This document shows, piece by piece, positions 52,197-61,712 of a stretch of 64,000 nucleotides of DNA. The notes below the pieces were generated by a model that made no database searches, was not told the DNA's origin, and saw only the letters and a program-made list of their open reading frames with translations. Made by a program: the position numbers and the translations under genes. Each line of letters begins with the position of its first letter. Within the stretch, counting starts at the first letter, position 1. The DNA is from Bradyrhizobium quebecense (GTDB lineage Bacteria; Pseudomonadota; Alphaproteobacteria; Rhizobiales; Xanthobacteraceae). The stretch lies in the NCBI RefSeq assembly GCF_013373795.3, contig NZ_CP088022.1:2232001-2296000 (forward strand). The letters run 5' to 3'.

Positions 52197-52874
52197 ATGG
52201 AATTCGAGACGCTGGTACAGACACGCAAAAGCGTGCGCGGGTTCAAGAAGCAGCCGGTGTCCCGGGCGACCGTCGAGGAGATCATCGAGGTGGCCAAGCG
52301 CGCGCCGTCCTCGATGAACACCCAGCCCTGGCACGTCCATGTCCTGACCGGGGCGCCGCTGGAAGAAGTGCGCCGCCGCAACATGGAGGAGATGATCGCC
52401 GGCGCCAAGGCCAAGCGCGACATCATCAGCCATGGCGAGTATCAGGGCGTGCACCGCGGCCGTCAGGTCGACATCGCCAAGAAGCTGTTCGGCGCCATGG
52501 GGATTGCCCGCGACGACAAGCCGATGCGGCAGGATTGGGTGCTGCGCGGCTTCCGCCAGTTCGATGCCCCGGTCTCGCTGGTGCTGGCCTATGACCGGAT
52601 CCTGGATCCCGGCGCGGTCTGCCATTTCGACCTCGGCGCGCTCTGCTACGGCATCGTCCTGGCAGCCTGGGATCGTGGCCTCGGCAGCGTGATCAACGGC
52701 CAGGGGATCATGCGCTCCGACATCGTGCGCGAGGTCGCCAATATCCCGGAAGACCAGGTGATCATGACCTGCGTCGCGATGGGCTATCCCGACGGCAGTT
52801 TTGCCGCCAACGCGGTGCGGTCGGACCGCGAGGCCAACAGCGATTTTGTCCGCTATGTCGGCTTTGCCGACTAG
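52197..52874 (+). CDS. Nitroreductase family flavoprotein
   Basis: 225 residues from ATG 52197 (GGGGGAAACGCGGA site). FMN-binding pattern: RKSVRGFKKQPVSRATVEEI, KRAPSSMNTQPWHVHVL, then FDLGALCYGIVLAAWDRGLG and MTCVAMGYPDGSFAAN. These enzymes reduce nitro groups or quinones with NAD(P)H. Divergent from the PsiF gene with a 150 bp promoter region. Substrate unknown. Confidence 0.9.
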   Translation: MEFETLVQTRKSVRGFKKQPVSRATVEEIIEVAKRAPSSMNTQPWHVHVLTGAPLEEVRRRNMEEMIAGAKAKRDIISHGEYQGVHRGRQVDIAKKLFGAMGIARDDKPMRQDWVLRGFRQFDAPVSLVLAYDRILDPGAVCHFDLGALCYGIVLAAWDRGLGSVINGQGIMRSDIVREVANIPEDQVIMTCVAMGYPDGSFAANAVRSDREANSDFVRYVGFAD

Positions 52875-53142
52875 GAAGGCTGCGGCCAGTGCGGGGGCAT
52901 CGGCGATCTGATCGTCGATCGCTTGCTTGCAGCCAATAACCTTGTGCTGCGTGATCGGTTGCTCGATGCGCCCGAGCGTCCGGCGCAATTGCGCATGTGC
53001 TGACCGCGCCGCGGGATATTGAATTCCGCTCCATGAAAGCCTCGCGCGACAGTGAGCGCGAGCGCGCGTTTCCGCTATTTGTGCCGACAAAAAATGCGCT
53101 ACTGGTTTTGTGAAGCGAAACAGCACAGGCGAGGAATCCCAG

Positions 53143-54306
53143 ATGAGCGATGACGAACAGACAGCCATGATCCGCGAGACCGTCGCGAGATTCGTCGATC
53201 GCGAACTCATCCCGCTCGAGCCGCAATATCTGAAGTCGAAACTGCCCGGCAGCGATCATCCCGAGCTCACCGCAGAGCAGCGCAAGCGGCTGCGCGATGT
53301 CTCGAAGGAACTCGGCCTCTGGGGCCTCGATGCGCCCGAGGATCTCGGCGGCCACGATTTGCCGACGCGCACAATGGCCGCGGTGCATGAAGAGCTCGGC
53401 CGCAGCTGCGTGCCGTTCGTGCTGCCGCCGGATTCGCCGAACCTGCGTATGCTGCAAGCGGTCGGCACCGAGGCGCAGAAGAAGAAATATTTGCAGCCTT
53501 ACATCGAGGGCCGGATGGCGTCGGCGATCGCGATCTCCGAGCCCGGCGCCGGCGGCGATCCCGCGGCCATGAAGACGCGTGCGGTGCTCGAAGGCGAGCA
53601 GTGGGTGCTGAACGGCCGCAAGATATGGATCAGCAATGCGCGCGCCGCCGACTTCATCATCGTGATGGCGCGGGTCGGCAACGATCAGCGCCAGGGCGGC
53701 ATCACTTCCTTTATCGTCGAGAAGGGCACGGCGGGCTTCATCATCGAGCGCGAGATCCCGATGGTCGGCGGCGGCTCGACCTATGAGATCGTGTTCGAGG
53801 ACTGCCGCATCCCGAAGGACTCGGTGCTGGGCGAGGTCGGCAAGGGCTATGCGCCGATGCAGCTGCGCCTGCGCACGCGGCGGCTCGAGATGGGATCGAC
53901 CTGCGTCGGCATCACCAAGCGCGCGCTCGACATGATGTGCGAGCACGCCAAGCAGCGCGAGACGTTCGGCGTCAAGCTCGCCGAGCGCCAGGCGATCCAG
54001 TGGTGGATCGCCGACATCTCCACCCGCATGCATGCCTGCCGGCTGATGGTGCGCGAGGCCGCCGACAAGACCGACCGCGGCGAGGACATCCGCCATGAGG
54101 CCTCGATGATCAAGGTGTTCGCGACCGAGATGGCCTATGAGGCCTGCGACCACGCCATGCAGACGCTCGGCGCACTCGGCGTGACGCTGGAGTTGCCGCT
54201 GAACGCGCTCTGGCAGAAGGCCCGCCTGATGCGGGTGTACGAAGGCCCGAGCGAGGTCCATCGCCAGGCGATCGCCCGCCGCGTGCTCGGCCTGCGCGGC
54301 GGCTAG
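53143..54306 (+). CDS. Acyl-CoA dehydrogenase
   Basis: 387 residues from ATG 53143, with GAGGA about seven bases upstream; GTG 53110 opens the same frame without a site. FAD-dependent dehydrogenase motifs: SAIAISEPGAGGDPAAMKTR, WVLNGRKIWISNARAADFII, EDCRIPKDSVLGEVGKGYAP, and YEGPSEVHRQAIARRVLG at the end. It oxidises acyl-CoA at alpha-beta, passing electrons to ETF. No partner genes lie close, so chain-length specificity is open. Confidence 0.93.
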   Translation: MSDDEQTAMIRETVARFVDRELIPLEPQYLKSKLPGSDHPELTAEQRKRLRDVSKELGLWGLDAPEDLGGHDLPTRTMAAVHEELGRSCVPFVLPPDSPNLRMLQAVGTEAQKKKYLQPYIEGRMASAIAISEPGAGGDPAAMKTRAVLEGEQWVLNGRKIWISNARAADFIIVMARVGNDQRQGGITSFIVEKGTAGFIIEREIPMVGGGSTYEIVFEDCRIPKDSVLGEVGKGYAPMQLRLRTRRLEMGSTCVGITKRALDMMCEHAKQRETFGVKLAERQAIQWWIADISTRMHACRLMVREAADKTDRGEDIRHEASMIKVFATEMAYEACDHAMQTLGALGVTLELPLNALWQKARLMRVYEGPSEVHRQAIARRVLGLRGG

Positions 54307-54332
54307 AGGGCGGCAAAGCCTTCAGGCACCCC

Positions 54333-54418
54333 CGTCATTGCGAGCGCAAGCGAAGCAATCCATCGCGCCGCAAGTTGGGGCATGGATTGCTTCGTCGCTG
54401 TCGCTCCTCGCAATGACG
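54333..54418. repeat. Palindromic intergenic repeat, family A, copy 3
   Basis: CGTCATTGCGAGCGCAAGCG with its complement GTCGCTCCTCGCAATGACG at the other end; same family as 4934-5019 and 25993-26076, here with extra bases in both arms (GAGCGCAAGCG against CGCTGTCGCTC). Lies between convergent genes. Confidence 0.85.
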
Positions 54419-54461
54419 CGGACAGAGCCCTGTCGCTCGGTGATCGCAGCGTGCCCGTCGA

Positions 54462-56543
54462 CTACGCCGCCCGCACGTCGGAGAGGAAGCGGTTGACCTG
54501 GCCGGCGAGGTCCTTGGACTGCGTCGAGAGTTGCTCGGCGGCGCCCAGCACCTGGGTTGCCGCCGCGCCGGTGTCGTCGGCGGCGCGCTGCACGCCGGAG
54601 ATGTTGGAGTTGACCTCCTGGGTGCCGCGCGCGGCTTCCTGGACGCTGCGCGAGATCTCCTTGGTCGCTGAGCCCTGTTCCTCGATCGCGGCGGCAATCG
54701 CAGTGCCGATCTGGTCGATCTCGGTGATGACGTCGACGACGCTCCGGATCGCGGTCACGGTGTCGTCGCTTGCGGTCTGGATCGCGGTGATCTGCTCGGA
54801 AATCTCCGTGGTCGCCTTCGCGGTCTGGCCGGCCAGGGACTTCACTTCCGAAGCGACGACGGCAAAGCCGCGGCCGGCCTCGCCGGCGCGGGCCGCCTCG
54901 ATGGTGGCGTTGAGCGCGAGCAGGTTGGTCTGCGCCGCGATGCTCTGGATCAGCGTCACGACGTCGCCGATCTTCTGGGCGCCCTCGGCCAGCGAGCGGG
55001 CGGTGTCGCCGGTGCGACGGGCATGGTCGACCGCACGGGCGGCGATCTCGGTCGACGTCGCGACCTGGCGGGCGATCTCCGAGATCGAGGAGGTCAGTTC
55101 CTCGGTCGCGCTCGCCACCGTCTGCACATTGGTCGAGGTCTGATCCGACGCCGCGGCAACGACCGCGGCCTGGCGGTTGGTGGCGGCCGCGGTGGCGGAC
55201 ATCGATTGCGCGGTGTCCTCCATCACCGAGGACGCCGCGGACAATCCGCCGACCAGTTCGGTGACCTTGGCTTCGAAGGCGCGGGTCAGATCGTCGAGCA
55301 CGCGGGCGCGGCGCATCTTGACGTCGTTCTCGGCTTCCTTCTCGCTCGCGAGGCGATCGGCTTCGATCCTGTTGTCCTTGAACACCTGGACGGCGGCGGC
55401 CATCGCGCCGATCTCGTCGTTGCGCGCGGCGCCCGGGATCGCCTCGGCGACGTCGCCCGCGGCGAGGCAGGACATTCGGTCGGTGAGGGCTGCGATCGGG
55501 TTGAGGATGCGGCGGCGGACCACGACGATGAGGCCGGCGCTGACGGCAATGACCGCGAGCAGCCCGGTCACTGCGATCACGAAGCTGAAGCGCGCCGACG
55601 AATAGGCGCTCGCAAGCACCTGCTCGGCGTTCTCGTAGAATGCCTCGCGTACGGTGATGATGGCGGCGAGGCCGATCTGCGATTCCGGATAGTAGGTGTC
55701 GAGATCCACCTCATACTTGCCGGTCACGGCGCCTTCCTTGGCAAGCTTCAGCGCCTTGCCGAAGCGCTCGACATAGTCGGCCTGCATCTTGCCGAGCGCC
55801 GTCATGACGTTGGCAGGTGTCGCCGGATTGTTGCGCAACTCCTGCAAGGTCGAGAGGATCTGCTCGGTGCGGCCGGTCGAGCGGTAAAGTTCCAGCTTCT
55901 CCTGATCGGTCGCGACGCGCTTGGCGCCGACCAGCGCCTTGTGCAGGCTGGCATTGAGGCCGCCGGTGTCGCGCAGCATCCAGGCAACGTTGGCGTAGCT
56001 GGCCTGGCGATAGGCATTGCCGTCGAGGCCGGCGAGCCGGCGCACCTGCTCGTCGAGCAGCGTGGTGACACCGGCGTTGAACACGGAATTGTCGGCGACG
56101 ATCTTGCCGGCGGCGGCGCGGCGCGCATCGGCCGGACCGGCGATTGCAGTCGCGATGGCGTCGCGCAGCCCGGCGAACTTCACCTTCAGCGCGTCGATCT
56201 CGCGCGCGACGGCCTCGCCATCGTCGAGCGATCCCGGCAGGGTGGCGCGCACCTGGTTGACCTTGGCCAGCGCGCCGTCGGTCAGCTGGCGCTGACGGTC
56301 GAGTTCGGCGATCTGCTTCGGATCGATCGTACCGCCAGCGAGCAACAGGTTGGTGGCGTAGCCACGCTCGGGGTTCATGTAGCGCGGGATATCACCGACG
56401 GCGCGGACGATCTCGAGCCGGCTCTGCGCGGTCGAGACCTTGTCCATGGTCTGGTACTTGGTCGCCGCGACATAGGCCGCCAGGCCGCCGCCGACCGCGG
56501 ACAAAGAGACGATCGCGGCCGTCAGGAGAGTACCGATTTTCAT
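54462..56543 (-). CDS. Methyl-accepting chemotaxis protein
   Basis: 693 residues. Membrane segment 1 at about 6-28, then a long periplasmic helical sensor region, membrane segment 2 at about 315-340 ([20 protein letters not shown]), a HAMP domain ([22 protein letters not shown]), and the conserved MCP signalling hairpin with [20 protein letters not shown]. No C-terminal CheR/CheB pentapeptide is seen. No che genes are in the window, so it is an orphan receptor feeding a system elsewhere. Ligand unknown. Confidence 0.95.
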   Translation of the reverse strand: MKIGTLLTAAIVSLSAVGGGLAAYVAATKYQTMDKVSTAQSRLEIVRAVGDIPRYMNPERGYATNLLLAGGTIDPKQIAELDRQRQLTDGALAKVNQVRATLPGSLDDGEAVAREIDALKVKFAGLRDAIATAIAGPADARRAAAGKIVADNSVFNAGVTTLLDEQVRRLAGLDGNAYRQASYANVAWMLRDTGGLNASLHKALVGAKRVATDQEKLELYRSTGRTEQILSTLQELRNNPATPANVMTALGKMQADYVERFGKALKLAKEGAVTGKYEVDLDTYYPESQIGLAAIITVREAFYENAEQVLASAYSSARFSFVIAVTGLLAVIAVSAGLIVVVRRRILNPIAALTDRMSCLAAGDVAEAIPGAARNDEIGAMAAAVQVFKDNRIEADRLASEKEAENDVKMRRARVLDDLTRAFEAKVTELVGGLSAASSVMEDTAQSMSATAAATNRQAAVVAAASDQTSTNVQTVASATEELTSSISEIARQVATSTEIAARAVDHARRTGDTARSLAEGAQKIGDVVTLIQSIAAQTNLLALNATIEAARAGEAGRGFAVVASEVKSLAGQTAKATTEISEQITAIQTASDDTVTAIRSVVDVITEIDQIGTAIAAAIEEQGSATKEISRSVQEAARGTQEVNSNISGVQRAADDTGAAATQVLGAAEQLSTQSKDLAGQVNRFLSDVRAA

Positions 56544-56672
56544 GGGATGCGCGCCATTTCTTGACGAAAGAGGGAAGGCCTCAACCGTACCGGGTGCGCA
56601 TTAAGCTTGGGTTTATGATCGAGCGTTTCACTCGAGCGGCAACAACCGGAGGTACTCCGGCTGGGCCGTCGC

Positions 56673-57059
56673 CTATTCCAGCGGCTGGACCGGCGGCATT
56701 GTCGTTGCGGTCTCGAGGGGAGGCGGCGGCGGTGCCGGTGCCGGCGCCGCCGCAGGGAGTGCCGCCTGACGGTCCGGAGCGGGTTGACGATACTTCGTGG
56801 ATGCCTGCGCCTGTCTGACGGATTTGGTCCGCCGCGCATGTGTCTGATGGCTACGGACGCCGAGCGAGTGAGAGATGGAAGGTCCGGCCGTGTAGCCGAC
56901 GACGGCGCCGGCGACGGCGCCAATGGGGCCGAATATGATCCCGCCCGACAACACGCCGAGCGCGGCGTCGCCGCCGCGATGCTGCTCCGCAGCTTCCGAT
57001 GGTCTCAATGGAAGCGCGAGCGAAATCCCAAGTATCGCGATTGCCACTCGTTTGAACAT
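56673..57059 (-). CDS. Exported protein with glycine-zipper-like helix, 128 aa
   Basis: ATG 57059 with GGAGGGAG upstream. Signal peptide 1-23 (VAIAILGISLALPLRPSEA) then a Gly-rich hydrophobic stretch GGIIFGPIGAVAGAVVGYTA typical of glycine-zipper membrane-inserting domains, then a basic and Pro/Ala-rich tail. Outer-membrane lipoprotein-like proteins carry similar zippers, but there is no lipobox. Function unknown. Confidence 0.72.
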   Translation of the reverse strand: MFKRVAIAILGISLALPLRPSEAAEQHRGGDAALGVLSGGIIFGPIGAVAGAVVGYTAGPSISHSLGVRSHQTHARRTKSVRQAQASTKYRQPAPDRQAALPAAAPAPAPPPPPLETATTMPPVQPLE

Positions 57060-57163
57060 CCGGCTCCCTCCGTAAGGAGAAAGGTTAAGACCGGGAATGC
57101 GGCGACAGCTGTACGATACCGTGTCCGCCGATTGGCGTACGCGCAGCGGTTCCCACAGAGACT

Positions 57164-57418
57164 CTAGCGTGAGTCTTCGTCGGCGCCCTTGGTCGCGGCG
57201 CGGTGCTGGGTCGCGCCGCCGGTGCCGGCCTCGCCGCAGGGAAGCTGGTTCCAGGTGCCGTCGGCGGCCTGTTGGTAGGCCTGGCAGCCGGTCGAATTGG
57301 TTGTGGTGGCGGCTTTCTCGTCGGCCTTCTGCCACTCGGCGCTCTTCGCCAGCGCTGGCGTGGCAATGGCAGCGATGGCCGCGAGCGAGCCTGCGAAGAC
57401 CAGCTTTGCGATCCGCAT
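57164..57418 (-). CDS. Small exported protein, 84 aa
   Basis: ATG 57418 with GAAGGAG eight bases upstream. Signal peptide (1-24, FAGSLAAIAAIATPALA) then a polar, Thr/Ala-rich mature part with two Cys (STGCQAYQQAADG and NQLPCGEAG), probably one disulfide. Lies 104 bp from the glycine-zipper gene on the same strand. No family recognised. Confidence 0.68.
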   Translation of the reverse strand: MRIAKLVFAGSLAAIAAIATPALAKSAEWQKADEKAATTTNSTGCQAYQQAADGTWNQLPCGEAGTGGATQHRAATKGADEDSR

Positions 57419-57597
57419 GTCGGGTTCTCCTTCTCGAAGCAAATGCATATCCAGAAAACAAATCTGGCGATTTTTGGCCGCGGCGAGCGACCTGCGACGA
57501 ATTGCTTAATGCCGGGAAAACGCGCCGGAATGCCCGTTAATATCTGCGCGCCGGCGGCAGGACGGCTGTCGCAGCGCCGTGGTAGGATCGCGCCATC

Positions 57598-58188
57598 ATG
57601 ACCCACCGCATTCTCGTTCTCTACGGCTCCTATCGTTCGGATCGCATGGGCATCCGCCTGGCGCATTTCGTCGTCGACGGCCTTCGCGCCCGCGGCGACG
57701 ATGTCGAGTTGATCGATGCCAAGGAAGTCGGCCTGCCGATGCTCGACCGGATGTACAAGGAACATCCCAAGGGGCAGGCGCCGGCCGTGCTCGAAACGCT
57801 CGCCGGAAAGATCCGCGCCGCCGACGGCTTCCTGTTCGTCACCGGCGAATACAATTGGGGCATCCAGCCCGGGCTGAAGAACCTGACCGATCATTTCCTC
57901 GAGGAATGGTTCTGGCGTCCGGCGGCGATCGCGAGCTACTCGGCCGGGCGTTTTGCCGGTGCGCGCGCCGCGACCGCCTGGCACGGCACGCTGTCGGAGA
58001 TGGGCATGGTGGTGGTGTCGAGCACGATCAGTGCGGGGCCGATCGCGCAGACCCTGTCCGCCGAAGGCAAGCCGATCGGCGAGGGCGGCAAGTCGCTCGA
58101 ACGTGCCTTTCCGCGCTTTGCCGACGACTTCATTTGGTGGATCGAAGCCGCCAAGGCACAGCGGGCGCGCAAGGCGCCGCCATACTGA
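57598..58188 (+). CDS. NADPH-dependent FMN reductase family protein
   Basis: 196 residues with a flavodoxin-like start (HRILVLYGSYRSDRMGIRLA) and the FMN-binding GYNxGxP-type loop as TGEYNWGIQPGLKNLTDHF. Members reduce FMN or quinones with NAD(P)H. The stop is followed after 33 bp by an SDR gene on the same strand, so a redox pair is likely. The substrate is not evident. Confidence 0.9.
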   Translation: MTHRILVLYGSYRSDRMGIRLAHFVVDGLRARGDDVELIDAKEVGLPMLDRMYKEHPKGQAPAVLETLAGKIRAADGFLFVTGEYNWGIQPGLKNLTDHFLEEWFWRPAAIASYSAGRFAGARAATAWHGTLSEMGMVVVSSTISAGPIAQTLSAEGKPIGEGGKSLERAFPRFADDFIWWIEAAKAQRARKAPPY

Positions 58189-58221
58189 GTGCAGGCCTGC
58201 ACGTCCTCGGAGATCGGCATC

Positions 58222-59004
58222 ATGAGCCTCTTCACATCGCCCTTCGATCCCGCGCGCGAGGCAGCCCTGGTGACCGGCGCCGGCAACGGCATCGGCCGCG
58301 CGGTCGCGCAGGCCCTGGTCGGCGAAGGTGTGCGCACGGTGTTCGCCGACCTGCATGAGGAAAAGGTCTTGGCGGCGATCAAGGCCGCCCCGCATCCCGA
58401 ACTTGCCGTGCCCTGGGTCGGCGATCTCGCGCAACGTGCGGCGTGCGACGCGCTGCTGGCGCATGCGCAAGCCACGGTCGGGCAGGTGACGCATTTCGTC
58501 CACAGCGCCTCGCCGCCGCGCCGCGAGGCGGATCATGCGATGGCGGTCGACGAAGAGACCTGGCGGCAGATGCACGCGGTCAATCTCGGTGCCGGCTTTC
58601 ATCTGTCGCGCGAACTGGCGCGCAAGCTGATCGCGGCGAAGAAGCCTGGCTCGTTCCTGCTGCTCACCTCGCTGCACGCGGGCACGCCGCGTAACCTGCC
58701 GCATTACTCGACGGCGAAGGCCGGCATGGCGATGCTGGTGAAGGAGTTGGCCAAGAACTGGGGCCGCTATGGCATCCGCGTCAATGCGCTGGTGCCCGGC
58801 GCGATCGCGGCCGGCGGCTTCGTCGCGGATCCCGCGCTGGCCAAGCACATTCCGCTCGGGCGGCTTGGTCGGGCGGACGATCTCGCGCCGATGGCGCTCG
58901 CCGTGCTCTCGCACAAGCTCTCCGGCTACGTCACCGGCGCATCGATCGTGGTCGACGGCGGCCTGTCGCTGACCAACTGGTTCGCGCCGCCGGAGCTCGA
59001 TTGA
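58222..59004 (+). CDS. Short-chain dehydrogenase/reductase
   Basis: 260 residues from ATG 58222 (GGAG nine bases upstream). NAD(P)-binding TGAGNGIGRAVAQALVG, then HSASPPR, the catalytic Ser in LLTSLHAGTP, active-site HYSTAKAGMAM, and VDGGLSLTNW at the end. Unlike the SDR at 30201, all catalytic residues are present. Follows the flavin reductase gene closely. Confidence 0.9.
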   Translation: MSLFTSPFDPAREAALVTGAGNGIGRAVAQALVGEGVRTVFADLHEEKVLAAIKAAPHPELAVPWVGDLAQRAACDALLAHAQATVGQVTHFVHSASPPRREADHAMAVDEETWRQMHAVNLGAGFHLSRELARKLIAAKKPGSFLLLTSLHAGTPRNLPHYSTAKAGMAMLVKELAKNWGRYGIRVNALVPGAIAAGGFVADPALAKHIPLGRLGRADDLAPMALAVLSHKLSGYVTGASIVVDGGLSLTNWFAPPELD

Positions 59005-59016
59005 GATCGAAGTTTA

Positions 59017-59397
59017 CTACTTGGTCCTGATGTAGCCCGCGAGCCGCGTCTTCTGGTCTTGGCACCAGGTCGTCATGCTGCCGGCGCGGCGCTGGTCGAG
59101 GTCGGTGCTCTGGGTTGCGATCGCGACTTCGGTCATCAAGTCGTCGGCCTGCTTCTCGCCCATCTTGCCGCCGGTATGCATGAAGGCGATCGCCTTGCGC
59201 ACCTGCTCGGTGGTGCCGTCGGGCAGGTGCATGTCCTGCGCGCGCTGCACGAGGTCCTGATAGACGAGATCGGTGCCGGGGCACTCGACCTTGGCGGCAA
59301 AGGCCTGCAGCACCATGGTGACATAGGCCGCGCGCGGATCGGCGTGGGCCGGTGTTGCCGCGAAAATCAGGCCGCCGATCAGCAGAGCGTAACGCAT
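59017..59397 (-). CDS. Exported hypothetical protein, 126 aa
   Basis: Signal peptide (1-19, ALLIGGLIFAATPAHA). The mature domain is helical, with AYVTMVLQAFAAKVECPGTD and an EQADDLMTEVAIA-like amphipathic stretch; two Cys (VECPG, TWCQD) may pair. No family recognised. Convergent with the SDR gene, 12 bp between stops. Confidence 0.68.
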   Translation of the reverse strand: MRYALLIGGLIFAATPAHADPRAAYVTMVLQAFAAKVECPGTDLVYQDLVQRAQDMHLPDGTTEQVRKAIAFMHTGGKMGEKQADDLMTEVAIATQSTDLDQRRAGSMTTWCQDQKTRLAGYIRTK

Positions 59398-59573
59398 CGA
59401 ATTCCTCCCGATGTTTTAGACATTTTGGCGCAAGGCTAGCGTCCGCGGGAACCGACTGCAACCGTAAGGACACACTTGCGGAAGGAACCGATCAAACGGC
59501 CGTGTTCCAGTCGGGGCTGCCACGATTTCAGCACGATTTCGGCAGCAAGTGCCACAACTTGACGCAGGGGAGA

Positions 59574-60203
59574 ATGATCGTGTCGAAGTTGGGGCTTGCT
59601 GCGGTGCTGTTGGGTTCGCTCGCACTTGGCGGCTGCATGCAGACGACGCTGTCGCCGGTGACGGATGCCGCGATGACGCCGCGCGACCGGCAATTGCTGG
59701 CGCATCCGCCCTATGCGGAGGCCAAGATTCCGGATCAGTTCCAGCGCCACATTGTCGATTACACGCGGAAGGAGCAGCCGGGTTCGATCCTGGTCGATAC
59801 CGACGCGCGCTACCTCTATTACGTGCTGCCCGGCGGCAAGGCGATCCGCTACGGCGTCGCCGTCGGCGAAGAGGCGATGGCGTTCTCCGGCGTCGCCACC
59901 GTGGGCCGGCTCGCCGAATGGCCGGATTGGGTTCCGACCAAGGATATCCAGGAGCGGCTCGGACCGTATCCGGCGCGTGTCGCCGGCGGACCGGCCAATC
60001 CGCTCGGTGCCCGGGGCATCTATCTTTACCAGGGCAACAAGGACACGCTCTACCGCATCCACGGCACCAACCAGCCCGAATATATCGGGCAGGCGATCTC
60101 GTCGGGCTGTATCCGTATGAACAACGCCGACGTCATCGATCTCTACCAGCACGTCAAGCCGGGCGCGACCGTGGTCGTGCTGCCGCCAGGACAGAGCGCG
60201 TAA
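59574..60203 (+). CDS. L,D-transpeptidase lipoprotein
   Basis: 209 residues from ATG 59574 with AGGGGAGA upstream. A lipobox (SLALGGC, Cys21) marks a lipoprotein. The YkuD core has VDTDARYLYYVLPGGKAIRY, YRIHGTNQPEYIGQAISSG and the active site SSGCIRMNN with the catalytic Cys. Only 209 residues, so it has none of the low-complexity extension of the other L,D-transpeptidase in this window (17925-19673); it is a second, membrane-tethered copy. Confidence 0.92.
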   Translation: MIVSKLGLAAVLLGSLALGGCMQTTLSPVTDAAMTPRDRQLLAHPPYAEAKIPDQFQRHIVDYTRKEQPGSILVDTDARYLYYVLPGGKAIRYGVAVGEEAMAFSGVATVGRLAEWPDWVPTKDIQERLGPYPARVAGGPANPLGARGIYLYQGNKDTLYRIHGTNQPEYIGQAISSGCIRMNNADVIDLYQHVKPGATVVVLPPGQSA

Positions 60204-60220
60204 TTCGCATATTCATGTGC

Positions 60221-60261
60221 AAAGGCGCCGATTGCGTCATCGCGATCGGCGCCTTTTCTTT
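60221..60261. terminator. Intrinsic terminator
   Basis: AAAGGCGCCGAT-TGCGTCATCGCG-ATCGGCGCCTTTTCTTT: a 12-bp outer stem extended by inner GCG/CGC pairs, 18 bp after the L,D-transpeptidase stop; also read by the convergent gene. Confidence 0.88.
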
Positions 60262-60267
60262 CACCCG

Positions 60268-61335
60268 TTAGCGCAACGGCATCGGCGGCCGAACCACGGG
60301 GCCGTTATCATCAGCATCGACAACAGAGGACTGCTGCGGTTGCACCGGCCGCGGCGCAACAGCCTGCGGTGCGGCTGCAACGGGCGCCGGCAGCGGTGCC
60401 GCTGATGCCGGCGGCGGCGGAATGTAGGCCTGTGCCGGCCGGCGGATCGGCGGCGGAGCAGCAGCCGTGCGCGGCGCCGTCGCGGGCGGCGTGATCGCGG
60501 CACGCGGGCGCGGCGCGACGGGCCGCGGTTCGACGGCCCTGGTCTCGGTCGTCCTTGCGACCCGCTGCGTCAACTGATCCTGGCTCGTCTTCAGCTGATC
60601 GATGCTGGTCTTGAGTTGCTCGATCTGCTGTCCCATCGACGCGAGATCGCGTGCCATCGACTGCAACAATTGCGTTTGGTCAGGTGCGGCTGCGGCTGGT
60701 GCCGCCGGGGCAACCGGCGCCGCCGCTGCAGCGGGTGCTGCGGCCGCCGCTGGCTGCGCTGCAGCGACGTTCTGTGGCGCAGCCGCCGGAGCGGCCTCAG
60801 CCGGCTGATCGGCGGCAGCCGCCTGCGCGGGCGGCGGGCTCGCCTGGTCGGCAGCGGGAGTGGCCTTGCCTGGCAGCAGCGACGTCAGGGCCTCGACCTG
60901 GGGCACGTACTCCGCCACGACTTGCTTGACGCGATGGCCGTAGTGTTGCCACGCCGCGGTGCCCATGGCGCCGGCGATCGCGAACACGAACCAGAAGGCG
61001 CGGATCGCCCATTTGTTGGTGGGACGCGGCGCGCGTTCCAGTCTGATGTCGTCCAGCCTGCCGTCATGGCTTGCGGCGCTGTACTCCGGCGCGGCCGGCG
61101 GCCTCGTCACCGGTATCGGCGTCACTGGTGGCACCGAGGCGACCGTGGCGACGGGCGCGACCGATGGCGTGGAAGAGGGCGCGAGGCTCGGGCCGAACCA
61201 AGGCTCGCGCTGCCCCGCCGCTCCCCTGGCGGCGGGTGCCGGCGCGGTGGCGGCATTGTCCGGGCGGGTTGCGGTGAAGCTAGGTTCGATCGCGAAAATA
61301 TCGTGCGGATCTGCGTCTTTCAGTGTCGATTGCAT
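60268..61335 (-). CDS. Single-pass membrane protein with Ala/Pro-rich tail, 355 aa
   Basis: A cytoplasmic N-terminus of about 130 residues, one membrane helix (WAIRAFWFVFAIAGAMGTAA), then a periplasmic part with long Ala/Pro stretches and a short coiled coil (MARDLASMGQQIEQLKTSID, QLKTSQDQLTQRVARTTETR). No enzyme motif. The layout resembles proteins that span the periplasm to bridge inner and outer membranes. Convergent with the L,D-transpeptidase gene. Function unknown. Confidence 0.72.
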   Translation of the reverse strand: MQSTLKDADPHDIFAIEPSFTATRPDNAATAPAPAARGAAGQREPWFGPSLAPSSTPSVAPVATVASVPPVTPIPVTRPPAAPEYSAASHDGRLDDIRLERAPRPTNKWAIRAFWFVFAIAGAMGTAAWQHYGHRVKQVVAEYVPQVEALTSLLPGKATPAADQASPPPAQAAAADQPAEAAPAAAPQNVAAAQPAAAAAPAAAAAPVAPAAPAAAAPDQTQLLQSMARDLASMGQQIEQLKTSIDQLKTSQDQLTQRVARTTETRAVEPRPVAPRPRAAITPPATAPRTAAAPPPIRRPAQAYIPPPPASAAPLPAPVAAAPQAVAPRPVQPQQSSVVDADDNGPVVRPPMPLR

Positions 61336-61712
61336 GGCGGTCCCCGTTTCAGTCCAAGGTCAACCGCAAATGGGCGGCCGGCAATTTGAGCTCTGTATCG
61401 ACCCCTGGCCCTGGCCCCACGACTCCAGTCCGGTTTGACCAAAGCAAGGCGAGAGGGTGGAGAGGTTGGGGAGTTTCGGGAACCAAACTGGGAGCCGAGG
61501 GGCGGTCGCCGACCTGCGCGCCTGGCGAAGCTCCGGGGTCGCATGTCCGGGTGAATCTCCCTGGTTGTGTGGCGCATCCACCACAGCCGAGGGGAAATCG
61601 GGTCGCCTGCGGCCCGTCCGACCGCGCTCCGCCACCGTTCCGCCCCGATTGGATTCGGCCATGCGGCTGTTGGATTTTCGGCTTGGGCTGGGGCGCGAGT
61701 TGGGGATGCAAC
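61336..61712. other. Long intergenic region before the RlpA-like gene
   Basis: No gene supported in 377 bp. One stable hairpin is visible at 61563-61588, GGTTGTGTGG-CGCAT-CCACCACAGCC with one bulge. It is not a tRNA: there is no acceptor stem or T-loop. It could be a leader or a small RNA, or the 5' UTR of the gene at 61713. Confidence 0.4.

Noticed and set aside
55023..56564. 513-codon plus-strand frame opposite the chemoreceptor
   Set aside because: Antisense shadow; the chemoreceptor hairpin motif fixes the real frame.
57085..58914. 609-codon minus-strand frame over the flavin reductase and SDR genes
   Set aside because: Covers three well-supported genes in another frame; the product is Arg/Pro-rich without domains.
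61563..61588. Hairpin considered as part of a tRNA
   Set aside because: No acceptor stem, anticodon arm or T-loop sequence around it.
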